Part shown: piece by piece, positions 43,888-55,712 of the stretch
Layout of the letters: every line of letters begins with the position of its first letter
How positions within the stretch are numbered: the first letter of the stretch is position 1
Source: Cognatiluteimonas sedimenti
Lineage (GTDB): Bacteria > Pseudomonadota > Gammaproteobacteria > Xanthomonadales > Xanthomonadaceae
DNA length: 64,000 bases
Assembly: GCF_022808325.1 (NCBI RefSeq)
Contig: NZ_JALGCL010000005.1
Location: 124,001-188,000, forward strand
Direction: 5' to 3'
Made by a program: the position numbers and the translations under genes
Notes under the pieces: generated by a model
What the model saw: the letters and a program-made list of their open reading frames with translations, nothing else
Databases searched by the model: none
What the model was told of the DNA's origin: nothing

Positions 43888-45000
43888 TCAGTAACCGTGC
43901 ATGGGCTTGTGCGCGCGCACCGCCATCACCACGCCCATCCCCGCCAGCAGCGACACCGCCGAGGTGCCGCCATAGCTCAGCAGCGGCATCGGCACGCCGA
44001 CCACCGGCAGCAGCCCGGAGATCATGCCGCCGTTGACGATCACGTACACGAACAACGCCAGCCCGAGGCTGCCGGCGAGCAGCCGCGAATAACCGTCGCG
44101 CGCCTGGCTCGCGATCCACAGGCAGCGCCCGACCACGAACAGGTACAGCGCCAGCACCGTGGCCACGCCCACCCAGCCGAATTCCTCGCTGAGCACGGCG
44201 AAGATGAAGTCGGTGGTGTGCTCGGGCAGGTAGTTCAGGTGCGACTGCGAGCCTTGGCCCCAGCCCTTGCCGGTGAGGCCGCCGGCGCCGATCGCGATCT
44301 TGGACTGGATGATGTTCCAGCCACTGCCCAGCGGATCGGATTCCGGGTCGAGGAACGTCAGGATGCGGTCCTTCTGGTATGGCCGCAGCAACCAGAACCA
44401 CGCCACCGGCGCCGCCGCGGCGACGCCGCCGAACGCGGCCACGAACCACCACCATGACAACCCGGCCAGGAACAGCACGAACGCGCCGCTGATCCCGACC
44501 AGCATCGCGGTGCCGAAGTCGGGCTGCAGCAGGATCAGCGCGGTCGGCACCGCGATGATCCCGGCCGTCGCCAGCACCACCCGGAAGCGCGGCGGCAGCG
44601 GCTCGCGGTTGAGGTACCAGGCGGCCATCATCGGCAAGGTCAGCTTGAGCAGTTCCGCCGGCTGGAAATAGAAGATCTTCAGGTCGATCCAGTGGCGGCC
44701 GTGCTTGCCGGTGCCGATCACCAGCACCAGCAGCAGCGGCAGCAGCGTCAGCGCATAGGCCAGCGGCGTGGCATTGCGCAGCCGGTGCGGCGGCAGCCGC
44801 GACAAGGCCCACATCGCGGCGAAGCCGAGGGCGTAGCGCGCACCCTGCGCCAGCACCAGCCGCGGCGACTCGCCGCCTGCGCTGTAGAGCACCGCCAGCC
44901 CGATCGCCATCAATGCCGCCAGCGCCGCGCACAGCCACCAGTCGAGCGTGCGCGTGAGCCGCGCTGCCAGGTCGAACAGGAAACGGAGGATCGCGTTCAT
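43888..45000 (-). CDS. rodA: Rod-shape SEDS glycosyltransferase RodA
   Basis: A 370-residue integral membrane protein with ten predicted helices; RodA polymerises glycan strands for side-wall growth together with the transpeptidase PBP2. Family motifs seen: WIDLKIFYFQPAELLKL, LLQPDFGTAMLVG (with the conserved Asp) and GMISGLLPVVGVPMPLLSYGG. The extracellular loop between helices 7 and 8 carries LPEHTTDFIFAVLSEEFG. The ATG overlaps the mrdA TGA (ATGA), matching their joint function. Confidence 0.96.
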   Translation of the reverse strand: MNAILRFLFDLAARLTRTLDWWLCAALAALMAIGLAVLYSAGGESPRLVLAQGARYALGFAAMWALSRLPPHRLRNATPLAYALTLLPLLLVLVIGTGKHGRHWIDLKIFYFQPAELLKLTLPMMAAWYLNREPLPPRFRVVLATAGIIAVPTALILLQPDFGTAMLVGISGAFVLFLAGLSWWWFVAAFGGVAAAAPVAWFWLLRPYQKDRILTFLDPESDPLGSGWNIIQSKIAIGAGGLTGKGWGQGSQSHLNYLPEHTTDFIFAVLSEEFGWVGVATVLALYLFVVGRCLWIASQARDGYSRLLAGSLGLALFVYVIVNGGMISGLLPVVGVPMPLLSYGGTSAVSLLAGMGVVMAVRAHKPMHGY

Positions 45001-46877
45001 GGTTGCATCGCCGCGGTCGCGGCTGGCGGCGGCGGTTCCGGCTGCTTGCCCAGGATCCAGGCATCCATCACCTTGCGTGCGATCGGGGCCGCGGTGGCGG
45101 AGCCGAAGCCGCCGCCCTCGACCGCCACCGCGACCACGATGGTCGGGGCTCCGGCCGGGGCATAGCCGACGTACAGCGAGCGATGCCGTTTCCACAACGG
45201 CAACGACTTCGGATCGATCGCGCGTTCGCTGCGGTTGACCACCTGCGCGGTGCCGGTCTTGCCCGCCGAGAGGTAGGGCGAGCCCCGGAACACGGTGGCT
45301 GCCGTGCCGATGCTCACGGTCATCTCCATGCCCTCCTGGACCACGCGCAGGTTGTCCGGATGGTCGGTGATGCGGAAGGGGGCCGGTTGCGGCAACGGCA
45401 TCCAGTCCGCCTCGAACCCGATGCGCTTCGCGGTCGCCAGGTGCGGCCGCCGCAGGTCGCCGCCATTGGCGATCGCGCCGATGCCCTGCGCCAGTTGCAG
45501 CGAGGTCACCTTCCACAGCCCCTGGCCGATCGCGGCGTTGACCAGGTCGCCGGGATACCAGCGTTCGCGCACCAGCCGCATCTTCGCTGCCGGCGACGGC
45601 AGGATGCCGGGGATCTCGCCCGCCAGGTCGATGCCGGTCGGCTTGCCGAACCCGTACTTGCCCAGGTACTGGTCGTAGCGCTGCACGCCCAGGTCGATCG
45701 CCAGCTGGTAGTAATAGGTGTTGACCGAATCCCAGATCGACTTGCGCGCGTCGGTCCAGCCGTGGCCGTTGCGATGCGAATCGCCCCAGCCGCGCCCGCG
45801 CATGCCGGGCAGGCGGAACATGCCGGTGGACAGCGTCCTGTCTTCGGGCCGGCGCACGCCACTGTCGAGCCCGGCCAGCGCGGTCAGCGGCTTGATCGTC
45901 GAGCCGGGGGCCACGCCGCCCAGCACCAGCCGGTTGAACAGGGGCCGCGACGGGTTGTCGATCAGCGCCTTATAGTCGGCGTGGGAAATTCCGTTGACGA
46001 ACAGGTTGGGGTCGTAGGCCGGCAGGCTGGCCATCGCCAGGATCTCGCCGGTGCGCGGATCGACCGCGACCGCCGAGCCGTCGAAATCCGCAAACGCGGC
46101 GACCATCGCGCGCTGCAGGTCGAGGTCGATCGACAACCGCAGGTCGACGCCGGGCGTCGCCGGCACGCGTCCGATCGTGCCCAGCGCGCGGCCTTCCACG
46201 TTGGTTTCCACCTGCTCGTAGCCGACGCCACCGCGCAGCATGGCGTCGTAATAGCGCTCGATCCCGGTCTTGCCGATGTGGGTGATGGCGCTATTGGCCT
46301 CCCCCAGCTTCTTGAGGTCGGCCTCGTCGACGCGGCCGACGTAGCCGATCACGTGCGACAGCAAGGCACCGTACGGGTAGCGGCGATTCAGGTAAGGCAC
46401 CAGTTCCACCCCGGGGAACCGCCAGCGATCGACCGCGAAGCGCGCCACTTCCTCCGGGTCGACCCGTGGCTTCAGCGTGATCGGCTTGAAGCGGTGGCCG
46501 GCGCGCAGTTCGGCCTGGAAGTGCTGCACGTCTTCGTCGTCGAGCACGACGATTCGGCGCAATGCCGGCAGCCAGTTGTCCGTCGCGCCGGCTTCCAGGG
46601 GCGTCACGTCGAGGCGGTAGGCCGGCACGTTGTCGGCGAGCACGCGGCCCTTGCGGTCCAGGATCAGGCCGCGTCCCGGCAGCACCGGGCGCAGCTTGAC
46701 CCGGTTGGCCTCCGACTGGGTGGCGTAGTCGTCGTGGTCGAGCACCTGCAGCTTGAAATACCAGGCACCGAGACCGCCCAGCGCCAGCAGCACGATCGCG
46801 AAACCCAGCGCCGCGCGCGCGCGGAACTGCGCCGCCTCGGCCCCCTGGTGCTTCAACTGGCGGCGGCGCGCACCCAT
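44997..46877 (-). CDS. mrdA: Penicillin-binding protein 2 (peptidoglycan transpeptidase)
   Basis: A 626-residue class B penicillin-binding protein that cross-links new side-wall peptidoglycan. One N-terminal membrane anchor (about 22-42) is followed by the dimerisation/pedestal domain (about 60-240, with RGLILDRKGRVLADN) and the transpeptidase domain. Active-site motifs: S326-TIK329, S384-VN386 and K540-TGT543. The basic RRRQLKHQG start and length match family norms. It is preceded by mreD (86-bp gap) and coupled to rodA. Confidence 0.96.
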   Translation of the reverse strand: MGARRRQLKHQGAEAAQFRARAALGFAIVLLALGGLGAWYFKLQVLDHDDYATQSEANRVKLRPVLPGRGLILDRKGRVLADNVPAYRLDVTPLEAGATDNWLPALRRIVVLDDEDVQHFQAELRAGHRFKPITLKPRVDPEEVARFAVDRWRFPGVELVPYLNRRYPYGALLSHVIGYVGRVDEADLKKLGEANSAITHIGKTGIERYYDAMLRGGVGYEQVETNVEGRALGTIGRVPATPGVDLRLSIDLDLQRAMVAAFADFDGSAVAVDPRTGEILAMASLPAYDPNLFVNGISHADYKALIDNPSRPLFNRLVLGGVAPGSTIKPLTALAGLDSGVRRPEDRTLSTGMFRLPGMRGRGWGDSHRNGHGWTDARKSIWDSVNTYYYQLAIDLGVQRYDQYLGKYGFGKPTGIDLAGEIPGILPSPAAKMRLVRERWYPGDLVNAAIGQGLWKVTSLQLAQGIGAIANGGDLRRPHLATAKRIGFEADWMPLPQPAPFRITDHPDNLRVVQEGMEMTVSIGTAATVFRGSPYLSAGKTGTAQVVNRSERAIDPKSLPLWKRHRSLYVGYAPAGAPTIVVAVAVEGGGFGSATAAPIARKVMDAWILGKQPEPPPPAATAAMQP

Positions 46878-46963
46878 CGCTCAGCCGCGCCGGCGCGCAG
46901 GCTGGCGTCCGCAAGCAAGGGCGGCGGTGTCTTTCCTGCCGGGAACCCGCGCGAACCGGCGCT

Positions 46964-47446
46964 TCATCCGCCCTTGCGCCCCAACCGCAGCGTATCCAGC
47001 AACAGGAACACCGGCGCCCACAACAGCATCCCCAGCAAGGGCGCCCACCAGAAACTCCACGGCAATTGCGGCTCGCCCAGCGCCAGGTGCACCGCGGCGC
47101 TGACCACGCGGTCGTTGAGCAACAGGCCGCCGATCGCCAGCGCCTGCTGCGGCATCGGGAAGAAGCGCAACTGCGCGCGGAAGCGCTGCACGATGAAGGC
47201 CATGATCACCAGTCGCAGCGCCTGCTCGCCGAGCAGGCCGCCGAAGGCGAGGTCGGCCAGCAGGCCCATGGCGAAGGCGAACCCCAGGCCGATGCGCCCG
47301 GGCGCCTCGATCACCCAGTACACCACCGCCAGTGCCAGCCAGTACGGGCGCAGCGGCTGCAGCCACGCCGGCAGCGGCAGCAGCCCCAGCAGCAGCGCGA
47401 CGAAAATGCTCAGCGGCAACACCCATTGCTGGCGGTTGCGACTCAT
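46964..47446 (-). CDS. mreD: Rod-shape-determining protein MreD
   Basis: A 160-residue inner-membrane protein with five or six hydrophobic helices, including WLALAVVYWVIEAPGRIGLGFAFAMG with the Pro/Gly segment typical of MreD and LLADLAFGGLLGEQALRL. MreD joins MreC, MreB and RodA/PBP2 in the elongasome. The ATG overlaps the mreC TGA (ATGA), which fixes the start; the longer open frame upstream is antisense-like filler over mreC. Confidence 0.92.
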   Translation of the reverse strand: MSRNRQQWVLPLSIFVALLLGLLPLPAWLQPLRPYWLALAVVYWVIEAPGRIGLGFAFAMGLLADLAFGGLLGEQALRLVIMAFIVQRFRAQLRFFPMPQQALAIGGLLLNDRVVSAAVHLALGEPQLPWSFWWAPLLGMLLWAPVFLLLDTLRLGRKGG

Positions 47447-48411
47447 CGCGGCGGCTCCGTGGCGGCCGGCGCCGGTGCTGGTGCCGGGCGCGCGCCGATG
47501 TCGGGTTTCGCCGCCGCGGCCGCGGGTTGTCCAGCGGCGGCCGTGCCGATCGCGGCTGCAGGGGCGGCCGGCGCGGCCTGCTGGCGCAGCAGCAGCACGT
47601 CGCGGCCGCGATCCAGCTGCGCCGCCGGCTGCAGGTCGCCGACGAGGAAGGCGCGGCTGTCGTCGGGCTGCAGCGCCGCCACCGTGCCGACCGGGAAACC
47701 CGCCGGGAAGCGACCGCCCAGTCCCGAGGTGACGATCGCATCGCCGACCTTGACGTCGCTGGACAGCGGGATGTTGGCCAGCTGCAGCTGGTCGCTGCGG
47801 CCCTTGCCGTAGGCGACCAGGCGCACGCCGGTGCGCGCCACCATCACCGGCACCGCGTGGTCGGGGTCGGTCAGCAGCAGCACCGTCGCCGTGCCGGGTT
47901 TGACGGCGATGATCTGCCCGACCAGGCCGCCGGCGTCGATCACGCTCTGGCCGACCTGCACGCCGTCGCGGCTGCCGGCATCGAGGACCAGCCGCTGCCG
48001 GGTGGGATCCAGGTCGATGTCCAGGATCGGCGCCAGCTGCACGTCCAGGCCGCCGCGCGGGGTGGCGCCGAGCAGGCCGCGCAGGCGCGCGTTCTCGGCG
48101 GCCGCGGTCTGCAGCCGCGCCAGCCGGGCGCCGCTGATCAGCAAGGCGTTGCGCAGCACGCCGTTCTCGTGCGCCAGGCGGTTGCGGGTGGCGGCGTCGT
48201 CGCGGACGTTGTCGCCGATGCGCCCGGGCAGGCCGGCCAGCCACCATAGCGGCTGGGTCGCCAGTTCAGCGCGCGCGCGGACCTGCGCCAGCCAGCCGCC
48301 GCGGTGGTCGAGCACGACCAGCGCGATTGCCAGCGCCAGGTACGCCAGCAGCCGCAACGTGCCGGCGACATCGCCGGAACGGGCAGCAGGGGAACCGGCA
48401 TAGGCGGGCAC
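47443..48411 (-). CDS. mreC: Rod-shape-determining protein MreC
   Basis: A 322-residue periplasmic scaffold protein. A short cytoplasmic N-terminus and one membrane helix (about 20-37) are followed by a coiled coil (about 60-100, AENARLRGLLG) and two beta-barrel domains (about 110-270) with the family block GQSVIDAGGLVGQIIAV and NIPLSSDVKVGDAIVTSGLG. The tail is Ala/Pro-rich. The start is a GTG giving VPAYAGSPAARSGDVAG; no ATG precedes the membrane helix. It links the peptidoglycan enzymes with MreB. Confidence 0.92.
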   Translation of the reverse strand: MPAYAGSPAARSGDVAGTLRLLAYLALAIALVVLDHRGGWLAQVRARAELATQPLWWLAGLPGRIGDNVRDDAATRNRLAHENGVLRNALLISGARLARLQTAAAENARLRGLLGATPRGGLDVQLAPILDIDLDPTRQRLVLDAGSRDGVQVGQSVIDAGGLVGQIIAVKPGTATVLLLTDPDHAVPVMVARTGVRLVAYGKGRSDQLQLANIPLSSDVKVGDAIVTSGLGGRFPAGFPVGTVAALQPDDSRAFLVGDLQPAAQLDRGRDVLLLRQQAAPAAPAAAIGTAAAGQPAAAAAKPDIGARPAPAPAPAATEPPR

Positions 48412-48732
48412 GTGGGCAGGTATCGGTCGGCGATCAGTGGGGGAAGAAGTGGCGGCAAGGCACACCGGTCCGGCCGCGCCGGGCGATGCAGCGGCTCCCT
48501 GCCGCCTGCGGAACACATCGCGCGCATCCGCGGCGCGCACGGCGTTCGATACGCGATTGTGTCCGAAGACGGATTCGTTTTGTACCTGCGAAGTGCAACA
48601 GGCGCGCAGTCCCGCATCTGGCCCATGGATGGGCCAGCGCAAGCGGCTGCAGGCCGCTTGCGGCGTCGGACAAGCACCACGCTTCTTGCCCGATGCTTCG
48701 GGGCAGGCCAGGGATGGCCTGTCCCCGAATAC
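48412..48732. other. mreB-mreC intergenic region with hairpins
   Basis: A 321-bp non-coding stretch. Six bases after the mreB stop stands a strong hairpin, GGGGCAGGCCA / TGGCCTGTCCCC around GGGA (48700-48726, one bulge). A second perfect 10-bp stem CGCAAGCGGC / GCCGCTTGCG lies at 48638-48662. Neither has a T-run, so they may be processing or attenuation structures that let mreB be expressed above mreCD. The 13-mer CATGGATGGGCCA at 48624-48636 is shared with the repeat element at 61944-62056. Confidence 0.6.
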
Positions 48733-51511
<2,779 letters not shown>

Positions 51512-51787
51512 GGTCGCCTCCGTCGGCACCGGCACGTCGATCCTCCACGGCGGCACCGCTGGCATGACGGGCACGGGCATCCTGCGCCGTGCCTCCGGGC
51601 GGGCATCATCGCGATGCCGCGCCACGGTCGAAGGTACTCGCGGCGCCTTAGCGCTGCGTGATGCCGCGTCGGCGGGAGCCGCGACGGCGCATCGCGGCAG
51701 TCGGCAGCGACGCGCGCGCGGGTCGGGGCCTGCAACAGGCAGCGGTGCCTGCGGCCGTGCGCCCGGCGCGGTGGGTCGCGCGGTGGC

Positions 51788-52537
51788 TCAGTCCCAGCCC
51801 GGCAACTGCGCGCGATCCAGTCCGCCCACCTCGAACACCGCGGCTTTCCTGCCGACGGCCTTGGTCGGGAACTGGACCTGCAGCCGCTTCGCGTCGCGGG
51901 TCATCCGCCACAGGGCACGCTCGTCCTCGATGAACATCGCGATCGCCTCGTCGGTCTTCGGGCGCGACGCGGCCATCGCCTTCGGCGCGTCATCGTCGAC
52001 CTTGACCTGCACCTTGCAGCCGCCGTAGCAGTCGAAGTCGCCGGCCTGCAGCACCAGGTAGGCGCTTTTGCCCCACGACGGGTGGTCGCGGAAAATCAGC
52101 CGCACCGGCTTGGCGCCACTGCCGTCGACGTCGACCTCGTCCTTGGCATAGAGCGAGGCCGACACCTGCGTGCCGCCCTTCACCGGCTCGCGGTTGTAGC
52201 TCCACAGCGCGGCCGTGCGCGATTGCTCGCGCGCGGCCTCGGCCTCCTCCGCGACGGCGTCGAACTGCTTGCGCACCCGCGCCGCGGCCCCGGTCTGCGG
52301 GTACTGCGCCAGCAGCACGTCGGCCTGGGCCTTGGCCATGCGCCAGTTCTGCTGCGCAACTGCGTTGTCGAACGCGGCTTCCGCCTGTTTCGCCGAATCC
52401 TCTGCGATCGCCGCCTGCGTGGCAGCCTGCGCGGCGGCCTGTTCGGCCAGGCGCTGCCTGCGATCGCAGGCGGACAGGGCCAGCAGCAACGCCAGCGGCA
52501 GCAAGGCGCACGGCAACAGCTTCGAAAGGGTCTTCAT
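51788..52537 (-). CDS. Lipoprotein with coiled coil, unknown function
   Basis: A 249-residue protein with a lipoprotein signal (LLPLALLLALSAC, lipid Cys about 24), an Ala/Glu-rich helical region (about 28-110) likely to be coiled, and a beta-rich C-terminal part containing a vicinal pair CYGGC (about 164-168). The segment LIFRDHPSWGKSAYLVLQAGDFDCYGGC (only its start LIFRDHP and end CYGGC cited as landmarks) is conserved-looking. I do not recognise a named family. It follows the alpha/beta hydrolase gene, which it overlaps by four bases (ATGA). Confidence 0.75.
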   Translation of the reverse strand: MKTLSKLLPCALLPLALLLALSACDRRQRLAEQAAAQAATQAAIAEDSAKQAEAAFDNAVAQQNWRMAKAQADVLLAQYPQTGAAARVRKQFDAVAEEAEAAREQSRTAALWSYNREPVKGGTQVSASLYAKDEVDVDGSGAKPVRLIFRDHPSWGKSAYLVLQAGDFDCYGGCKVQVKVDDDAPKAMAASRPKTDEAIAMFIEDERALWRMTRDAKRLQVQFPTKAVGRKAAVFEVGGLDRAQLPGWD

Positions 52538-53499
52538 CGGGGTTGTCCTTGTTGGATCAGCGCCACCACCGCGGCGGCCACCGCATCGGGCCGTTCCATC
52601 AGCGACATGTGGCCGCAATCGTCGAGCAGCACCTTCGCCGCCTGCGGCATTTTCGCCGCGTACAACTCCAGTGCGCTGTGATCGATCACCCGGTCCTGTC
52701 GACACCACAGCAGCAGCGCCGGCTGGTCGATGGCGGCGGCCTCGTCGCCGGGCAGGAAGCTCTCGTCGCCGCGGCCGATGCGGTCGAGCACCGCCTGCTC
52801 GAATCCGGCGTCGGCACGGCGACGGGCTATCAGGCCCCTGGATGCCGGCCACGGGATCCACGGCTTGGCCTCGGGTCGGTGGAACACGGTGTCGATGTAG
52901 CGCGCCAGGCTGGCGCGGTCGCTGACCGCGAACGGATTCTTCCCGGCGAGCACGTCGCGGCCGAACGGGTTGTCCTGGAAGCGCACGCCCGCGGCATCCA
53001 GCAACCCGACCCGCGCCACCTCGCGTGGATGCCGCGCCGCGACCAGCGCGGCGATGCCGCCGCCCATCGAATGGCCGAGCAGCACGACCGGCGTGCCGGG
53101 CGACAGCATGCGGATGTACGCCTCCACGCGCGCGGCCTGGGCGACGAAACCGTAATCGGCGCCAGGCTTGCGCTCGCTTTCGCCCCAGCCGGGCAAGTCG
53201 GGAATCAACAGGCGGTAATGCCCGCGCAGGCGTTCGGCCAGCGGATACCAGTTTTCCTTGCTGCCGGTGAAGCCGTGCAGCATCACCACCAGCGGCGCGT
53301 CGGCGGGCGCGTCGTCGCCGAAGGCGTAGGTCCAGCGATGATCGGCGGCCTCGACCTGCGCATGGCCCAACCCGGCGCGCACCCGCTGGCGTTCGAAATG
53401 GGCGCGCACCAGCACGTAGGGGTCGTGCGCGACCACGGCGCCGATCCCGAGCGCGGCGACCACCACCGTGGTCGCCGCGATTTTGCCGCCTCGCTTCAA
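52534..53499 (-). CDS. Alpha/beta-hydrolase (lipase/esterase-like)
   Basis: A 321-residue alpha/beta-fold hydrolase with an N-terminal signal or anchor (about 8-24). The oxyanion segment is LHGFTGSKENW, the nucleophile is the Ser in GHSMGGG (about 143), the acid is likely D in CRQDRVIDHS and the catalytic His is in DDCGHMSLMERP. The family acts on esters, lipids or epoxides. The protein is probably inner-membrane-anchored or periplasmic. It overlaps the lipoprotein gene downstream and follows the M1 peptidase gene by 10 bp, suggesting one operon. Confidence 0.85.
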   Translation of the reverse strand: MKRGGKIAATTVVVAALGIGAVVAHDPYVLVRAHFERQRVRAGLGHAQVEAADHRWTYAFGDDAPADAPLVVMLHGFTGSKENWYPLAERLRGHYRLLIPDLPGWGESERKPGADYGFVAQAARVEAYIRMLSPGTPVVLLGHSMGGGIAALVAARHPREVARVGLLDAAGVRFQDNPFGRDVLAGKNPFAVSDRASLARYIDTVFHRPEAKPWIPWPASRGLIARRRADAGFEQAVLDRIGRGDESFLPGDEAAAIDQPALLLWCRQDRVIDHSALELYAAKMPQAAKVLLDDCGHMSLMERPDAVAAAVVALIQQGQPR

Positions 53500-53509
53500 G
53501 CCGCCGGCA

Positions 53510-55471
53510 TCAAGGCGCCGGCGCCGGTGTCGAAGGCTTTGCGCCTTCCTCGGCCTTGGCGATCGTCGCCTCGACCGAGCCGGTGGTGATCGGGTGGTAG
53601 CCCGGCCGCGCTTTGGCGAACACGTCCTTGGCGAACGCCAGCCCTTCGGGCGTCTTCACCAGCGCCGCGTAGATCGGCATGATCAGCTTGCGCCGGCCCA
53701 CGCGCTGCATGAACGCCGCCATCTCGCCGTCGGCGACGTGGTAGCCGCTGCGCACCGCCAGCGGATACCAGCGCTGCGCCAGTTCGCCGTTGGCGGTGCC
53801 GGTGAAGTGGTAGGCGGCGTCCAGCGCGGCCAACTGCTCGACCGTCAGCGTTTCCGGCATGCCTTCGAGGAACCGCACCCATTCCTGCGTGCTCCACGCC
53901 GAGGTCAGCGCCGGCGGCGGCAGCTTGCCGTTGCCCTGCCAGGCGATGCGCGCGGCGTCGACGATGCTGAAGCGCTGCGAACGCACCTGCGGCGCCGCCG
54001 CCGGGATCCCCGGCTCGTACAGCCAGGCATCGAACTCCTGCTGGCTGACCTTGCCCGGGTACTTGTCCAGCAGGTTGGTCTTGGCGTAGTCGCGGAACTG
54101 CTCGCTGGAGATGCTCTGGAACGCGAAGTGGTCGAAGTAGCCGCGCAGGAAGGCGTCGAAGTCCGCGCGCCCGAAGCGCTGCTCCAGGAACTGCATGAAC
54201 CAGGCGCCCTTGGTGTAGACGGTGCCGGTCAGGTTGTTGTCGGGGTCGTCGAGGTCGCCAGGCTTGATCGCCAGCCGCTGCAGCGGCTTGTTGCCGTCGG
54301 TGAACTCGTCCTGCAGCTCCGCGCGCGCGATCACCGCTTCCATGTCGGCCTGCGGCTTGCCGTACAGCGCTTCCACGATCCGGTTCTCGACGTAGCTGGT
54401 GACGCCTTCGTTGAGCCAGGCGTCGCGCGAGGTGGAGAAGGTGACCAGGTTGCCGGACCAGCTGTGCGCGAGCTCGTGCGCGACCAGCGAAACCAGCGAC
54501 TTGTCGCCGACGATCACGGTCGGGGTGGCGAAGGTCAGGCGCGGGTTCTCCATGCCGCCGTAGGGGAACGACGGCGGCAGCACCAGGATGTCGTAGCGGC
54601 CCCAGCGGTAGGGACCGTACAGCGATTCCGCGGTCTGGATCATCTTCTCGGTGTCCGCGAACTCCTGCTGCGCCTTGTCCACCATCGCCGGCTCGGCCCA
54701 GACGCCACTGCGTTCGGAGATCGGCTTGAACACCAGGTCGCCGGCGGCGATCGCCAGCAGGTAGGACGGGATCTTCTGCGGCATGGTGAAGCTGTAGTCG
54801 CCATCACGCGCGGCGTCCGGATCGTTGTCGGCGCTCATCAGCACCATCGCGTCCTTCGGCGCGGTGACGTGCGCGGTGTAGGTGAAGCGCACCTGCGTCG
54901 TGTCCTGCAGCGGCACCCACGAGCGTGCGTGGATCTGCTGCGACTGGCTGAACATGAAGGGCTGCTGCTTGCCCTCGGTCATCGACGGCGCCAGCCATTG
55001 CAGGCCCGAGGCGTCGGGCGAGGTCTTGTAGGCGATGCGCACCGTGGCGTTGCGCTCCGGCGTCTGGATCGTGAGCTTGCTGCCCAGCAACGGGTCGGCG
55101 GCGGCCAGTTCGTACTGCAGCGGGGCCCATTGCCCGTCCTTGCCGGCGCCCTCGACCTTGTCGATGGCGAGCCCGCGGGTGTCCAGCACCAGCTGGTGCG
55201 CGGCCTGGTCCAGCCAGTCCAGGGTGTAGGTCGCGGTGCCGGCGATCTGCTTGCGGTCGAAGTCGATCGCCAGCTCCAGCGCCAGCTCGGTGGTCTTGAC
55301 CTTGTCCGGCTCGGCGTAGGAGTACTCGTCGTGGCGGGCGGCGGCGTCGGCGGGCATGGCGGCCTCCGGCCCGGCGGCGGGCGGGGTGGAGGTGGCGGCA
55401 GGCGCGGACTCGCGCGCGCAACCGGCGGCAAGGGCGACGACGGCGGACAGCAACAGCAGGGTCTGGCGCAT
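53510..55471 (-). CDS. M1-family metallopeptidase (leukotriene-A4-hydrolase-like), lipoprotein
   Basis: A 653-residue zinc peptidase. A lipoprotein signal (LLLLSAVVALAAGC, C18) places it in the envelope. The N-terminal beta domain (about 50-245) is followed by the thermolysin-like domain with GGMEN (305-309), HELAHSWSGN (332-341, zinc ligands H332 and H336) and E355 in NEGVTSY as the third ligand. The C-terminal helical domain matches the LTA4-hydrolase type. It would remove N-terminal residues from peptides outside the cytoplasm. It is divergent from the DUF5916 protein over 241 bp. Confidence 0.92.
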   Translation of the reverse strand: MRQTLLLLSAVVALAAGCARESAPAATSTPPAAGPEAAMPADAAARHDEYSYAEPDKVKTTELALELAIDFDRKQIAGTATYTLDWLDQAAHQLVLDTRGLAIDKVEGAGKDGQWAPLQYELAAADPLLGSKLTIQTPERNATVRIAYKTSPDASGLQWLAPSMTEGKQQPFMFSQSQQIHARSWVPLQDTTQVRFTYTAHVTAPKDAMVLMSADNDPDAARDGDYSFTMPQKIPSYLLAIAAGDLVFKPISERSGVWAEPAMVDKAQQEFADTEKMIQTAESLYGPYRWGRYDILVLPPSFPYGGMENPRLTFATPTVIVGDKSLVSLVAHELAHSWSGNLVTFSTSRDAWLNEGVTSYVENRIVEALYGKPQADMEAVIARAELQDEFTDGNKPLQRLAIKPGDLDDPDNNLTGTVYTKGAWFMQFLEQRFGRADFDAFLRGYFDHFAFQSISSEQFRDYAKTNLLDKYPGKVSQQEFDAWLYEPGIPAAAPQVRSQRFSIVDAARIAWQGNGKLPPPALTSAWSTQEWVRFLEGMPETLTVEQLAALDAAYHFTGTANGELAQRWYPLAVRSGYHVADGEMAAFMQRVGRRKLIMPIYAALVKTPEGLAFAKDVFAKARPGYHPITTGSVEATIAKAEEGAKPSTPAPAP

Positions 55472-55712
55472 GGCGGATGGGACCGGGAGCGACGGGGCCC
55501 GCGAGTTTAGCGCCGCGGGCGCATCCCTGCCGCAAACACATCGATGACGTTCGTCAACCCGACTGGCGGCACTCCTGCATCGGCGCGCGATCGCGCATCG
55601 TGCGCGCCGCGCATCCCTGCCGGGCCATGCCGTCCCTGCCATTGGTCATCCCAACCCGGGCGTCCGCGCGTGCATCCCAACCCTGACCACCACGCCGCAC
55701 GGAGATTAACGC

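Noticed and set aside
41267-45064. A single 1265-residue minus-strand protein
   Set aside because: It is the rlpA frame staying open through the antiparallel frames of mltB and rodA because of high GC; rlpA has its own start at 42664 with a lipoprotein signal.
55545-55556. TGACG-TT-CGTCA palindrome between the M1 peptidase and DUF5916 genes as an operator
   Set aside because: The motif is short and no regulator is linked to it. Its likeness to the site at 26851 could be chance in GC-rich DNA.
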